Assembly (NCBI RefSeq): GCF_963678635.1
Contig: NC_087068.1
Span: 43,641,080-43,705,079, forward strand
From: Symsagittifera roscoffensis
Taxonomy: Eukaryota; Xenacoelomorpha; Acoela; Convolutidae
DNA length: 64,000 bases
Direction: 5' to 3'
A program made the translations under genes and the position numbers. The notes below the pieces were generated by a model that ran no database searches, had not been told where the DNA came from, and saw only the letters and a list, made by a program, of their open reading frames with translations. Below, piece after piece: positions 32,126 through 45,727 of this stretch (position 1 is its first letter; each line of letters starts with the position of its first letter).

Positions 32126-33955
32126 TCTTTTTCAATCTCATATTGCAAATTTTAAAATGTACTTTTTGCAATTAAAAGATTGGAATTTTTCTTGCTTCAA
32201 AGGAAATCAAAACAAATCAATTTTTTTTTCAAAATCAAATGCACATTAAATTTGACCCAAATAGTGCATTGATAAAAACCCAAAAATTTTACTTCAAGTC
32301 CCATGTAAAACTCAAAAATGATTTTTTTTGGGTGCATTTGGATAGTTTGGATTATTTTTACAACCAGGTTGGTACCATACAACAGTGACAGTATTAATTT
32401 TTTGTTCAGTTTCTAATGATTTGTTCATTTATGTATAGTAATTTTTTTGCTTTGTTAACGATTAACGTTTTTTTATTCTATTCCCTTGTCACTTATTACA
32501 CAAAGCTGACTCAGCTGCCTTTAACTTAAATAAATCAAAAAAATCAAAACTATTATCATAATCTTATTTACATAAGCTCCTAAATTTGGCAATTATTATT
32601 TCCAAAAAGCGTCAAGTGTAAGCAAGAGTTAACGGGGTTTGATGGTTGTAAGCTTGTGTAGATGAGTTTAGATTCCGTTGATTGGTTTTTATTTCTGTAG
32701 AGAGCTTTTTTTGACAGCGCTATCCGATTAATTTTGTAGTGCTTGTTCTCAGAAAAAAACTGGATGATTAGTTAACTGAAAAATGTATCAAATGAATATT
32801 ATTCGACCTTTTTAGAAAAGACGATATAATTCTTCTCGTTAAGGCTTTTTTTTCGATTAAGAATTGTGACCTATTTTTGTAAGTCAGATTTATCTACGAG
32901 TTCGATATTAAAAGAATAGATGGGCAGTGACACTTTTTTGGAACATAATACGTATTTGAAAGCTTAAGCTTAGCGCAAAGTTTTTAACTTTTCATTATAG
33001 CGCAACATCGGCGGCAAAAAAATTGAAGTTTGAAATCTATTGAAATTGAATTCAGGTAAGTTTATTTTTCTATTAGTTTCATTAGAAACAAATTGTATCA
33101 TATTGTGCTAGAAAACGCGTGTGGGGATTTTTTTTCCAAAAAAAAACACTACAAAAGATTTTTGAACTTTATCGATTGTTTTGCAATGAGCCTTACTTAA
33201 GTTTCAAGTTGACGGCTCGCAAAAAAATGCTCGCAACAAGTAGAACCCTTGAATTTTCTGACTGCTCGTTAACATCACTGAGAAAATTAGTTTTCAATCT
33301 TTGATGAGGTTTTCAAAAAATGAAAACTTTGATGTTTTCAATAATTTTTTGCTTACCGCCCAGACGATTACAAGGTGATTTGTTTTGCTTTTCTTAAAAT
33401 AGCAATTACTTCAAATATTTTGCCTCAAATCATTTGGAAAAATTTGCTGAGCCAATTTAGATATAAAACGAAATAAGCGCATGAATAGTTTTCAATGTAC
33501 CAAAGGTGAAACATCAAAAATATAACAAAAACGGATTACGGTTGATTTCATGGAATAATGACTTCAAAAAATGATTTCAAATGATATAAATTTTCAAAAA
33601 AAAAATTATACAAGATTAAAAATCAAAATTTGTCAAAACAAAAGCACATGCAGAGAGCAGTTGTATTATAAGGACACTTTTAGAAAAAATTATCATTGAA
33701 TCAAGGGTAATTTTTGATCCTAAACCAATTTTAACCGACTGTTAAACCAGAGTTGAAAGTTAAAAGTCAAGCAAGTTCTAAAAATTTACATTTTTCACAA
33801 AGTTCGTTTAAAAAGAGTTGCTTAAAAATCTCAATTAAAAAACTCAATAACTTGGAAATTTGCTTTGGCTTGTACAAACTGTCAAAAAAAATACAATTCA
33901 ATGCAAATATGTTTTCAGAGCTATTTTTACTTATGTTGGAAATTTGTCGTCAAAT
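32126..33955. other. No gene recognised
   Basis: AT-rich, low-complexity sequence. A perfect splice-donor-like CAG|GTAAGT occurs at about 33056 but no open exon leads into it. Confidence 0.4.
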
Positions 33956-36900
33956 TGACACATTTATCTATCTACCTATACGTTTTTTTTCTGAATTAAA
34001 TTTGACGCAAAAAAGTTCAATAGGAAAACCAATTCAAAGCCAACAGGAACTCCCTCGCACGCATATATGTTTCCAAGTTTTAGTGAAAAAAGTTCAAGAT
34101 AAAAAGATTTTGTTGAAAAAAAACAGAATTTTTTTTTAGAGATTTGGAAAAATCAAGTAAAACTTGGGTTCAATTTTAGCTATAAGCAATAGTTGGAAAA
34201 AAACTGATATTAGGTTGCTCCGGTGTTTTCTCAATTCTTTTCAGTCGACAGACACTACTTAATCAGTTATCATAATAACAAGCGATACATATCCAATTTT
34301 TCACGAACTGGATTTTCAAGGAGACCATATCCACTTCTTTACAAACTGGGTTTATTGGATTGACTCGAGCTTAATCAATCAGGCTCTTGTGCGTAATTTT
34401 AACCGCATATGGAAACAAAGAAGGACAGTTGCTGTGCAAATGGCACAGAAAGTTCCAACCTCAAAAAAACAACTAAACACTGTTTCTTGATTTTAAACTG
34501 AACTAAATTGACCATGGTGTGACGAATTGATCTAAACTGAAACCTCTCAAGTTAATTCACTAATAAAAGTAGATTGGGTTTCTTCGAAAAAAACGTGTAT
34601 TTTTTTTTAATTCTCAGGAGGAACCGAAAAAACTTCTAAGTAAAATTTTCCAGGAGTTCAACTAAGGTCTCAAAAGTCCTACTTGCTCGCTTTGTTCAAT
34701 CAAAAACAGACTAAAAATTAAAACTCTCAGACCAATTTTTCTTGTCATTTAAAAAATTTGTTTTCAATTTTTAAATTTCGCTCGAATCATCAATAACTTT
34801 TCATGGTACCTCATTTTGCATAATTTTTTTAAATCATAAAAAAGCTATAACACTCATAAATACAAAGTTCTTGCACTCTTTCAGTGGTCGGAACAATTGA
34901 TCTAAATTGTTCTGATTAACTAACTAAATCTAAATAGTTCCGATCTAAAACTCATTAACTGGAGTTTAGAAAACTCGGAATCTGATTTTTAGATGTAAAA
35001 TATTGACAGAAATGATTATTTAATTTAGCCGGAGTAAAAAATGACTCAATGATCAATACTTTGGGTAGAACGCTGCGCTGTGCACACTTCACTCAAATAA
35101 AATTTTCTTTTTGTACAATTTCTCTTTCTGTTTGATAAAAAAACAGTAAAAATACTAGCTTAACGACCAAATCCACTGATTAAAATTTTTTTTTAATACA
35201 GACATTTTTACTATTTGAAGGGCAAAAAAACAGTTTTTTAAAGCTCAACGCATTGTATAGCTACTGGTTTAGTTTCGAGATGGCAAAATTGAAACCGAAA
35301 CAAACACGGTGTTAGGGATGCAGAATTGATTTCAACAGCATGCAAAAAGAGCAAACTACAGTGCTGATTTAAATTAACCGGACAAAACGCGTTAAACTTG
35401 AAATTTAAAACCCGTTTTTCTCAAATTGGGTTGAGTTTAGGTGAAAACTTATGAAGACAAAATTTGCTTAAAATTTTAGCAGAACTAATATGGTGTAATT
35501 TATTTTGCGAAATTCGGGCCCGAAATTTTACCCCAAAAATGGGTCATTTTGGCTTTTCTTAGTTAATCACAAATTACGCCAAAAATACCTAGTCGATCAC
35601 AGGCATAATTATATCAGAGAGAGCGCCTTACGTAGTCCAACAAACTTTAAGAAGGGTATATTCTCAAAAAAGAATTGCAAATTGTTCAAAAATTGTTTTA
35701 AAATAAAAAGTTAGTATTTTATATAGGAAAAACGACCTTTTTTGTCTATCAAACAAAAATTAATTAACTTATACAATGTTTTGGAGATTATACCCTTCTC
35801 AAAGTGACACATTTATCTACCTATACGTTTTCTTTCTGAATTAAATTTGACGCAAAAAAATTCAATAGGAAAACCAATTCAAAGCCAACAGGAACTACCT
35901 CGCACGCATATATGTTTCCAAGTTTTAGTGAAAAAAGTTCAAGATAAAAAGATTTTGTTGAAAAAAAAACAGAATTTTTTTTAGAGATTTGGAAAAATCA
36001 AGTAAAACTTGGGTTCAATTTTAGCTATAAGCAATAGTTAGAAAAAAACTGATATTAGGTTGCTCCGGTGTTTTCTCAATTCTTTTCAGTCGGCAGACAC
36101 TACTTAATCAGTTATCATAATAACAAGCGATACATATCCAATTTTTCACGAACTGGATTTTCAAGGAGACCATATCCACTTCTTTACAAACTGGGTTTAT
36201 TGGATTGACTCGAGCTTAATCAATCAGGCTCTTAGGCGTAATTTTAACCGCATATGGAAACAAGGAAGGACAGTTGCTGTGCAAATGGCACAGAAAGTTC
36301 CAACCTCAAAAAACAACTAAACACTGTTTCTTGATTTTAAACTGAACTAAATTGACCATGGTGTGACGAATTGATCTAAATTGAAACCTCTCAAGTTAAT
36401 TCACTAATAAAAGTAGATTGGGTTTCTTCGAAAAAAACGTGTATTTTTTTTAAATTCTCAGGAGGAACCGAAAAAACTTCTAAGAAAAATTTTCCAGGAG
36501 TTCAACTAAGGTCTCAAAAGTCCTACTTGCTCGCTTTGTTCAATCAAAAACAGACTAAAAATTAAAACTCTCAGACCAATTTTTCTTGTCATTTAAAAAA
36601 TTTGTTTTCATTTTTTAAATTTCGCTCGAATCATCAATAGCTTTTCATGGTACCTCATTTTGCATAATTTTTTTAAATCATAAAAAAGCTATAACACTCA
36701 TAAATACAAAGTTCTTGCACTCTTTCAGTGGTCGGAACAATTGATCTAAATTGTTCCGATTAACTAACTAAATCTAAATAGATCCGATCTAAAACTCATT
36801 AACTGGAGTTTAGAAAACTCGGAATCTGATTTTTAGATGTAAAATATTGACAGAAATGATTATTTAATTTAGCCGGAGTAAAAAATGACTCAATGATCAA

Positions 36901-37648
36901 TACTTTGGGTAGAACGCTGCGCTGTGCACACTTCACTCAAATAAAATTTTCTTTTTGTACAATTTCTCTTTCTGTTTGATAAAAAAACAGTAAAAATACT
37001 AGCTTAACGACCAAATCCACTGATTAAAATTTTTTTTTAATACAGACATTTTTACTATTTGAAGGGCAAAAAAACAGTTTTTTAAAGCTCAACGCATTGT
37101 ATAGCTACTGGTTTAGTTTCGAGATGGCAAAATTGAAACCGAAACAAACACGGTGTTAGGGATGCAGAATTGATTTCAACAGCATGCAAAAAGAGCAAAC
37201 TACAGTGCTGATTTAAATTAACCGGACAAAACGCGTTAAACTTGAAATTTAAAACCCGTTTTTCTCAAATTGGGTTGAGTTTAGGTGAAAACTTATGAAG
37301 ACAAAATTTGCTTAAAATTTTAGCAGAACTAATATGGTGTAATTTATTTTGCGAAATTCGGGCCCGAAATTTTACCCCAAAAATGGGTCATTTTGGCTTT
37401 TCTTAGTTAATCACAAATTACGCCAAAAATACCTAGTCGATCACAGGCATAATTATATCAGAGAGAGCGCCTTACGTAGTCCAACAAACTTTAAGAAGGG
37501 TATATTCTCAAAAAAGAATTGCAAATTGTTCAAAAATTGTTTTAAAATAAAAAGTTAGTATTTTATATAGGAAAAACGACCTTTTTTGTCTATCAAACAA
37601 AAATTAATTAAATTATACAATGTTTTGGAGTTTATACCCTTCTCAAAG
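33956..37648. repeat. Tandem duplication of a ~1.85-kb segment
   Basis: 33956-35815 and 35816-37648 are direct copies with very few differences, mostly in A or T runs, plus a 4-bp deletion near the start of the second (ATCTATCTACC versus ATCTACC). The duplication junction lies inside the right arm of a foldback element: unit 1 stops at CCCTTCTCAAAG and unit 2 restarts at TGACACATTT. Apart from the foldback element, neither copy shows a gene. The duplication is recent, or it is an assembly artefact. Confidence 0.9.
35359..35815. mobile_element. Truncated foldback element in unit 1
   Basis: Left arm, loop and the first bases of the right arm of the element described at 37203-37934, flanked on the left by TA. 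Confidence 0.8.
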
Positions 37649-37934
37649 TTTCTTGGACTACGTAAGGCGCTCTGTTTGATATAATTATGTCTGTGATCGA
37701 CTAGGTATTTTTGGCGTAATTTTTGATTAACTAAGAAAAGCCAAAATGACCCATTTTTGGGGTAAAATTTCGGGCCCGAATTTCGCAAAATAAGTTACAC
37801 CATATTAATTCTGCTAAAATTTTAAGCAAGTTTTGTCTTCAAAAGTTTTCACCTAAACTCAACTCAATTTGAGAAAAACGGGTTTTAAATTTCAAGTTTA
37901 ATGCGTTTTGTCCGGTTAATTTAAATCAGCACTG
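37203..37934. mobile_element. Tc1/mariner-like foldback MITE with ~300-bp inverted arms
   Basis: Begins CAGTGCTGATTTAAATTAAC and ends with its complement; both sides carry TA (37201-37202 and 37935-37936), the Tc1/mariner target duplication. Left arm 37203 to about 37506, right arm about 37632 to 37934, nearly identical, with a ~125-bp centre. The arms contain the same short ORF in inverted orientation (beginning NSGPKFYPKNG), which is a by-product of the repeat. A diverged relative of the left end lies at about 5854. A Tc1/mariner-type transposase scrap occurs at 5000-5410, but a direct link is not shown. Confidence 0.8.
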
Positions 37935-37936
37935 TA

Positions 37937-40900
37937 GCTTTGCTAAGCACTGATTTTTGAACAAAATCAACCTAAATTTACCAATTGCTTTAATGTATCT
38001 GAATGATAATACAAATATGATAATACAAATTTTTACATTATAGGTTAAACCATTTTTTTAAAATATTCTCTTAATTGTTTTAAGCGAAAACTACTTCTGA
38101 AAACCTAAAGGGAATAAAAAAATTTAGGATTTCGTCCTTATACTAGCTATGCTTTTTGCTTTTCAATCTCAATGCTTGATATCTTATTGTAATTTAACAG
38201 GATTTAACACCATGCTATTGAAAAATTCTTATTTTTTATTTGATTTCTAATTATTGGATACTTCATTTTCTTACGTAAATTTTGCGTAACTCGAACATGA
38301 AATGAGATCGGAAAAACATTACCGTTACTTTGTACCATTACATTTTCAGCACAGGAAAATCACTGATTAATCACTGAGTTTGCGCTATTTCACGTTGAAA
38401 AAAAAAAAGAGAAAAAAAACGGAAAAAAAGTGTCACCGAAAATTTATATTAAAGGTCTCTATGTAAGGCCCCTACACATATTGGATTCCTTGGTTTTACG
38501 CACCATGCTCGCTAATTCCACACTAATTCGCTGTTGTATGGAAGTCTTTGTTTTGAATATAAAGCAGATCTTAGATAAGCGGCTTACATCACAATGTATT
38601 GTTAAAAAATCAAAGGAACTTTTTCAGTATTTTTTCTAACTTTTTACTGAAAAGTTAATGAAAAGACTCTTAACCAACAAAGCGCCGGTTCTGAAAAACA
38701 TACTATCTCTTATAATTTAACAGCATGGTTGTCTCGGAGTTGTCTATGTTTCTTCTATGCTACCAATCTGCGATTCTAAACATCGCTGTTACAGAGCTAG
38801 ATTAGCTCTGCGACTTCAAACATGGACTAAAAAGTTACCATCTTTAAGACAACCAAGAACATCCTTTTTCAAACAAATTATTTTGTTCCTAATTACTTTT
38901 TTTCTTTAATCAAACTAATTAATTCTTTCTATTTAAAAATTGAATTTTTTTTGGGGAAATTTTAAGCAAAATACAATGAAAACACTCAATTTCTGTTGTA
39001 AATAAGCTATGGAACTAATTTTTCCTCAGAAAAAGATATTTCAAAAAACTCAATTCCTTTACTGAAATTGGTACTGTTAAAAAAGCACAAAGAGATTTTT
39101 AAAAACATCAAAGTCGCTTGCATTAATGTGAAGCATTTTAAACAGATTTTTGTTAAGAATTGTACATATAATAATTTTTTTCGTTTTTCAAACAGTTTTG
39201 CGAACCTTATGAAGTAATGAATTGAAATATTTTAACGCAATATTTCTTTTCTAAAGCTAGCCTCAGTTCATTTAGAAGTCATTTCTGAGCCTGACTATTT
39301 CACTGCCGACGCAACGATTTATTTATGTGTCATAATTCATTTTTAATTTCCAACCCCAAAAAATTGAACAAAAAATATTCCGTTGTGAAATATCTGTATA
39401 ATTCTGAGGTCAAGACTTACTGTTTCTAAGACTTGGTTTGAAATAACGTGAACAATTTTGTTCTACCATTAATAATCAGTTTTTCAATGCTCCGAAACAG
39501 TTTGAGGAGACCTTAACTTCTCGCTTTTTACTAGAAAAAATGGACAAAAAATGTTTGCAGGGAAATAAAAATCCTTACTAAATAACTGGTACTCCACAAT
39601 TTAAAAGTATTTGCTTTCTACTGTTTTTTGATAGAGTTGTGGTGCAAGCGTTACAATTTTTCAAAATAACTGGCCAAACGATCTGAAGGAAGAAAAACAC
39701 TGAGATCAAATGTTAACTGTTTTAACTCAATTTTGAAAAAAATCGAAGCGAATTGTAATGAAACTTAGAATTATTTTTCGCTCAATTGCGGTTTTCAATT
39801 TTGTTTGCGGCTTTCAATTTTGTATGATCTACTTTTTATTCTAATTAACAGCAACATTTGAACCAAACAACCTCGACATCAGCAACAATCAAAAATCGTT
39901 TGGAGTCCGAACACGAACAAATTATTCTGACAATAATGTCACAGTTGATTCTTGGATAAATTGTTTGACCCTTCATGAAAACAAAAAACATGTGTCGAAA
40001 AATAGAAATTTTTACTATGCAACTTGTACTCCACAACTTAACAGCATTTGATGTTTTCTGCTGTTTGGTGCAAGCATTACAGTTACTCGAAAGACAGCTC
40101 CGTTCCTTTCACCATATGTTAACTTTTAATCGACAATGATTACCATATTTCAACCTAATTAATTATTTATAATCAAATTATGTTTATACTGAAACTGAAT
40201 CATCATCATTACCATCACCTTGCTACTTGTAAGAATGTTTTTGTTCCGTTTATTTGAAAAATGGGGAAAATTTTGCATTTGGATGTTTAACTTTTTGCTT
40301 TTTGTTTTGCACGCAAAATCAGGTCCACAAATAATCATGGGAATGGATCGACTAATATTTAATATTGCAGCCCTTTCAACTGTGATTTAAACGACATAAA
40401 ACAATTGCCAAAAAGTTGTCCCAGTATCGAGAAATCAGATTTCAATTTTTTGTTTTTTAGTCTAAATTCGAGCAAATAATGCAAGCTATCAGGCTTACAA
40501 TAGTTTAGTTTTGCTTAATTTAGGCCGTTAAAATTTCATTTTACTTAGGTGAATTTGTTTTTTAGTGCCATTTGGAAATTAAAAACTTCAAAAATTCAAA
40601 AAGTTTCTGCAAAAAAATTTATAAAAACTTATTTACATTTTCTACGTTTTTTGCTTTTTTCCAAACTTCCAGTTTCGTTTAGATCCTTTTATCACACCAT
40701 GCAGAAAAAAAAGACATTCACGTAAAAAAAATTTTTGTGTGTTTTTGTAAAACGATCTAGGGTTTGAACATTCTGTGCTGCTTGCACTGTAACTGGCTAT
40801 CCTTGTTTGTCTCAGCTTTTCTCGATTAATCATTTTTCAAAGTTTTGACCGAAAATAGGAACAAACAAATTACAGACAAAAAATTAAAATTTTTTAAAAC

Positions 40901-43900
40901 TTCGTTTGCAGCTATTGTTGACAAAACCTGGGAAGAAAACCTAAAAAAATATATATTTTGCGCTGCAAAGATTTGCATCTGGAAATTTTTAGTTATACAG
41001 CGCGCCTATTTTTTTATTGGTAAGAACTGGGTATAACAGACTTAGTCTGAATATCGAATAATTTTATGCACTAGTCGGGCTCGATTGTTCTGAAAATCAA
41101 TACAAACGCCTGTTCCAGACAACGCTGCTGCAGAAGGCTGAAAAATAAGAAATCATCGCAGCGGAGAAGGCGAATTTGCTTCCGTACAGCATCTGTTCTG
41201 TGTTAATTTTTTTCTGGAAAGGTTTCCATCTGGTACTATGTTACGATAGTCTTTTTAGACGGATCAACTATAAAGTACTTCTAAGAGAGCCCCCAGCGCC
41301 ACTATTTACTTATTTTCAGGGAAAGAACACGCCGGAAACGAATGCGATAGGTGGTCATGTCATTCCAAAAAACTCAAAAATTTCACTGAGAACAGGAAAT
41401 TTTGAAATCTAGTGGTTGCTCTAGGGAGAGGGTGCAGAGCGAAAAATTCAAAATTATTGGCAAAAGTAATGTCGGCACAAACTTTCAAAAATCTTTCTCC
41501 TTTAAACAATTCAGACACGTCACAGTCATCTTGCTCCGGAAAAAATTAAATGCCTTGATTTGTTCAAAAAATTGACATTTTAAGCTCTTAGAGGTCAATT
41601 ATTTAAGGTTGAACTAGAGCTCACTTAAGCAAAAGTTCATTAGCTATGCCGCTATTTCACCGGCTAAAATAGTTCACCCTTCAATTGGCAGCGCGCGTGC
41701 GATTCGAACCCGCAACCATATGATTGCTGGGCAACATTGCCATCGAAAGCGCCTCAAATTTTCTCTTTAGTTGTTCCTAATTTTTCAAAATTGTAATTGA
41801 ATCTTGATTGATAACTGCGTTCATTTTTTCTGCTCTGATAAAGGATTAGAGGAAAAATCACTTTATTTCTTTGAAGGTGATACTTCAAAAAGCTTTTTGA
41901 CAGTTTATGCATCACCCCTGAATGATTTTTGTAATTTAATGATGAACTTGGGTTCAAAAGAATTTTTTGTATTCTTTAATCTGGTTCTCATTTGAAACCT
42001 TATTTTTATAGCTGTTCCTTTTTCTGTGAGTTGGATTTGGTGTAGTTGACAAGCCATTGTTCAAAATGCGCACCGATAAAAGAGGTTAATTTTCCCTTAC
42101 TCCTTGGTTGAATTATCGTTAAATGAACGGTAAATCTGAAGATTTTTGGACGGAGAGCTCCAGAAAAGCTCATTACAAAGGATTAGCCGGCTTTTCTTAT
42201 TTTTCCACCTTCATTACTAGATCTGGAAAAAGGATTATTGCAAACCAGAGTGCTATACAGATCGAATAATGATTGACCAATTTATTTGCCCTTACCGATG
42301 CTTTTGTGAGCCAAATTCTAAAGCTATAACTTTTTTAAATTTGGTTTTTATATAACATTCAGAGCCTGAGGCTTATTGCTTTATAGTTCTGACTTTTTTT
42401 CAATATAATTGCAAAGTTTGTTTGAAGCCTTTAAGGGAGATCAAAGTTAATTAATTACCGTTTCATGCCAAAAAATGTCCATTGCAATTTAAATTGCAAA
42501 TGTCTTTCACCTTCGCAAATCTAGGCTCATCTCAAGCGGTAAGAAAATCTAGTTCTCTAAAGCATTTTTTCATCCTTCTTAAGTGAAAACCTATATAGTT
42601 CACATAAATGGGGATTCATCCTCATATAGTCTGCATCTTATTCTAGGTCATCCAGCTGAACAAAATTTACCGGCATTCGATAAATTCTCTGTTTTTTGTT
42701 TTTTGTCGCATGCATTACGTTTAAATCAGAGCTCGACCGTAGCGAAAACTTAACTTCTACTGAAAAAAAAATACATGTAATGAGATCTATGAGTAGTTAA
42801 TACACTACATAATAACACATACCGCAAATGAATAAAGTTCTTTTGTGTCGGCCAACAATTCCAGCTTGAGTTCCAACTTAATCACCTCTGCCTTGGGGCT
42901 AGCTAATTATTGGTGCGCTGTCATATAGCCCTACGTTATTTTCTCATACCACTGAAAAAATCGTTTTTTTTTTTGCTAAAGACAATCGACAATTTTTGCT
43001 CTTTCTGTTTTTAGTAAAAAATGAAGGAAATTTATTTCAAAGTTGAAAAAAAATTTTAAGCTGAAATCAATCGAAAAAACTGCAAACCTGAAAACCTATA
43101 AACTTCTCTTAGCAAAAAAAAATTTAAAGTAGGTGTTCTAACTTTCTCTCGAACAACGACGGCTTTTTATACTTTTAAATGCAAATTTTTAACTAATCAG
43201 AGTGAAAACGCTGTTAAAACCTCGGAGAAAAATATTGTTTAGCCTTTCTCATTTAGACTTTCTAACTGGTCGACCGAATAGTATGTTCAAACCTAGAGTG
43301 TTCTACTAGGGAAGGGAATGTTGCACTTCCTAATTTGTATTTGCTTCAGGATTTTGGTCTGCCCAGTAATCAATTACCTGAGGGCAGCAACTGTCGGCGG
43401 TCCCAGTCCTACAAATCACTGCACAAAAAGTGCTCCACCGCATCATCAGGTAATTTTTACGATGCACTAATAAACACCCTATCACTATGTTGACTGCTCG
43501 TTTTGTAAGAACCTTGAAACTGAGTTGGATTTTATTTTTTACGAACCAAAATGACCTTGAAAGTTTATTGACATTTTAACATTGAAAATGATTGCTTGAC
43601 TCCGATTAATTGACATTAATATAATAGAAAATAAATAGCACAAAGCAATTGTCATTGAATGGAACCGTATAAGGAAACACTCCTCCATGGCAATTGAAAA
43701 CGCAGACTTTTTTGTGTTTCAGTTCAGTTTCTTTTTTTTCTCTTCGTTTTTATACCGAAATACTCGCCAAAAAAACACAAACAGCCGGTTGAAGTGCATG
43801 TTGCTTAAAAAATTCAGAACACTGTTGTATTTGTTTATTAAAAAAAACGACCATTAAGCTTTTTTTAAAAATATATATATATATTTTTTGTTTTCAAAAA

Positions 43901-45108
43901 TTCTCGGCGTTTCAAGCTTTCTTTGAACTTTGGTGTGGGAAATCGCTAACTGAAGCTTATTTAACTCATCAGCAACTAAATTAGCAAATTTTATTTTCTC
44001 TCCTGGCCTTAATTAGTCCAAAAAGAAAAAGCTTCGAATCGGTTTTTCCCGGCACTTAGAAAATCTTTTCATTTTTTTTTCATCAAAAAGCAGCTTAGTA
44101 ATTGAAACTTGTTCAATATACTTGATATTGCGCCTGGTTTGGATTTATTGGTTTCGAAAATAAAGCAGCTACTGTTTTTTTGAGTGACCAGATTACAAAT
44201 AAATCATATGCTGCCCGCACTACCGTTTGATGGCAAATAACCGTTTTTAATGGATTATATCGGCAAAAAAATTAACCCTCACAACCGATTTTCCTGGCCC
44301 ATTTTACCCTTGAGATAGATTTTATAGGAGTTGAATTGTTCTCCCGATTGAAGAATCAATTATTTTACATTATAATCGATTACAATTCATTTTTGTTTTA
44401 AATATAATTGATTATCTTGTGTTAATAAAACCTTGAAGACTAGAAGCCAAACAAAGAGTGAAAGGAGAAATCATTCACTGGAGGGACAAAAAAGAGGGGA
44501 TGTAAATAATGTTAATTAAATACAAGAAGGTGTATAGAGATAAGCAAAATAAGAAAAATACCAAAGGTAAACAAGAAAATTGTGAACTGAAAAAATGAAA
44601 GATAACAATTTTCTAAGAGATTTCAAAGTAAAATCTAAGTTTGTCTACTGCAACTTGTAATAAACGAAAAGCATCCGACAAGCTTTGAAAACTTCAGTGT
44701 TATTTGGATCATCATCAAGATCATCAGCAAGTATAATTATAAGTAATAACTTTAAAAAAAATTTATAAGTTTTACAAAAATAAATTTATATTTCGTTTTC
44801 AATCAATTTTAATTGATTATTCTTAAGTATACAGAGACTGAAAAAGAAAATTCAATATAACCTAGTTGTACGGATGAAACTCCAGGTGCGTTGCTGGTTT
44901 ACACTGCTGAAGGACTTTTGTTCGTAATTTATGCTTAGTTTAATCAGCCTATTGAGTATCCATTAATGCCTTTATCGAATCTTGAAAAGTGTCTATACGA
45001 CGTGGCGCACCCAGCTGTCAAGCAACTTAAAAACAAAATTGACCAAGACTTGATCCGTTTTTTTCCTAGCGAGAAATATCCAATTTCTGATCTGAGTTTT
45101 TGGCCTAA
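37937..45108. other. Long AT-rich region without a recognised gene
   Basis: Seven kilobases with only short A/T-biased ORFs. Supportable items are a tRNA-like SINE fragment (41687-41753), a low-copy repeat shared with 8990-9165 (41176-41300), a short repeat shared with 15718-15776 and 51620-51700 (40250-40330), two related stretches carrying GTACTCCACAA (39588 and 40027), and an AT dinucleotide run at 43868-43884. This could be an intron or intergenic DNA. Confidence 0.4.
41687..41753 (-). repeat. tRNA-like sequence, probable SINE head
   Basis: The minus strand has GATGGCAATGTTGC (box A-like, 41731-41744) followed 20 bases later by GGTTCGAATC (box B, 41701-41710), the RNA polymerase III internal promoter layout of tRNA genes. 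The T-arm pairs only imperfectly (TGCG/CGCA) and the acceptor arm does not close properly, so it is unlikely to be a working tRNA. A tRNA-derived SINE or tRNA pseudogene fits best. Confidence 0.5.
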
Positions 45109-45683
45109 TTGTTCCGACTTTCAAAGAAAACGGAAATGTTAAGCTCGTTTTTTTGTTCTCAGCGATCTCCGCCGATCAAAATAATAGTTTTCAACAGACA
45201 TTTGTTATACCCCATTAAATCTATCGACTTTCTGAGGTCAAATTAAAAAAGATATTTCATCAGTCTATCTCCGCCGATCAAAATAATAGTTTTCAACAGA
45301 CATTTGTTATACCCCATTGAATATATCGACTTTCTGAGGTCAAATTAAAAAAGATATTTCATCTCCGATCATTTTTTTTTAATTTTCTGGGGGTTTGAAA
45401 AATGCCAAATTGACCATGTTCTGGACTAAATTTTGCGCGTTTTGAAGATTTTATTCATAATGCTGAGAACGTAACGCGAATTATTTATGCGAGGCGAATT
45501 ATCCCGAACAAAAAAATCGTTCCAAATTGAATTGAATTTTACACTTTGATTTTGTCCAAAATTTATAGGATTCCATGCCATGCTTTTTTTCCCAAAAAAT
45601 ATTAATTCGATATTCGATATGAGTTAATGGACACTCGAGCATTCAGGGCTTTGTCCTGCTTGATATACGAGCAGTCTTGTTTT
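45109..45683 (+). mobile_element. Helentron-like element with internal tandem duplication
   Basis: Starts TGTTCCGACTTTC and ends GATATACGAGCAGTCTTGTT after the GGGCTTTGTCCTG remnant of the hairpin. A 102-bp segment starting ATCTCCGCCGATCAAAATAA is present twice in tandem (45165 and 45267). Confidence 0.7.
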
Positions 45684-45727
45684 TTATGAAGTGTTTAAAT
45701 GAAGCAGGAGTTTCCTAAACTTATTGT

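Noticed and set aside
33753-34139. 128-aa plus-strand ORF
   Set aside because: K/S/F/L-rich chance frame across the start of the tandem duplication; the second copy is disrupted by a 4-bp deletion with no sign of constraint.
35505-37788. Three similar 69-77-aa ORFs (beginning RNSGPKFYPKNG) as a small gene family
   Set aside because: All three are the same piece of the foldback MITE, seen twice by tandem duplication and once on the inverted arm.
41687-41753. A functional tRNA gene
   Set aside because: T-arm and acceptor pairing are poor; box B lacks the second half of its stem.
43868-43884. AT dinucleotide run as a functional element
   Set aside because: Short simple repeat, expected by chance in DNA this AT-rich.
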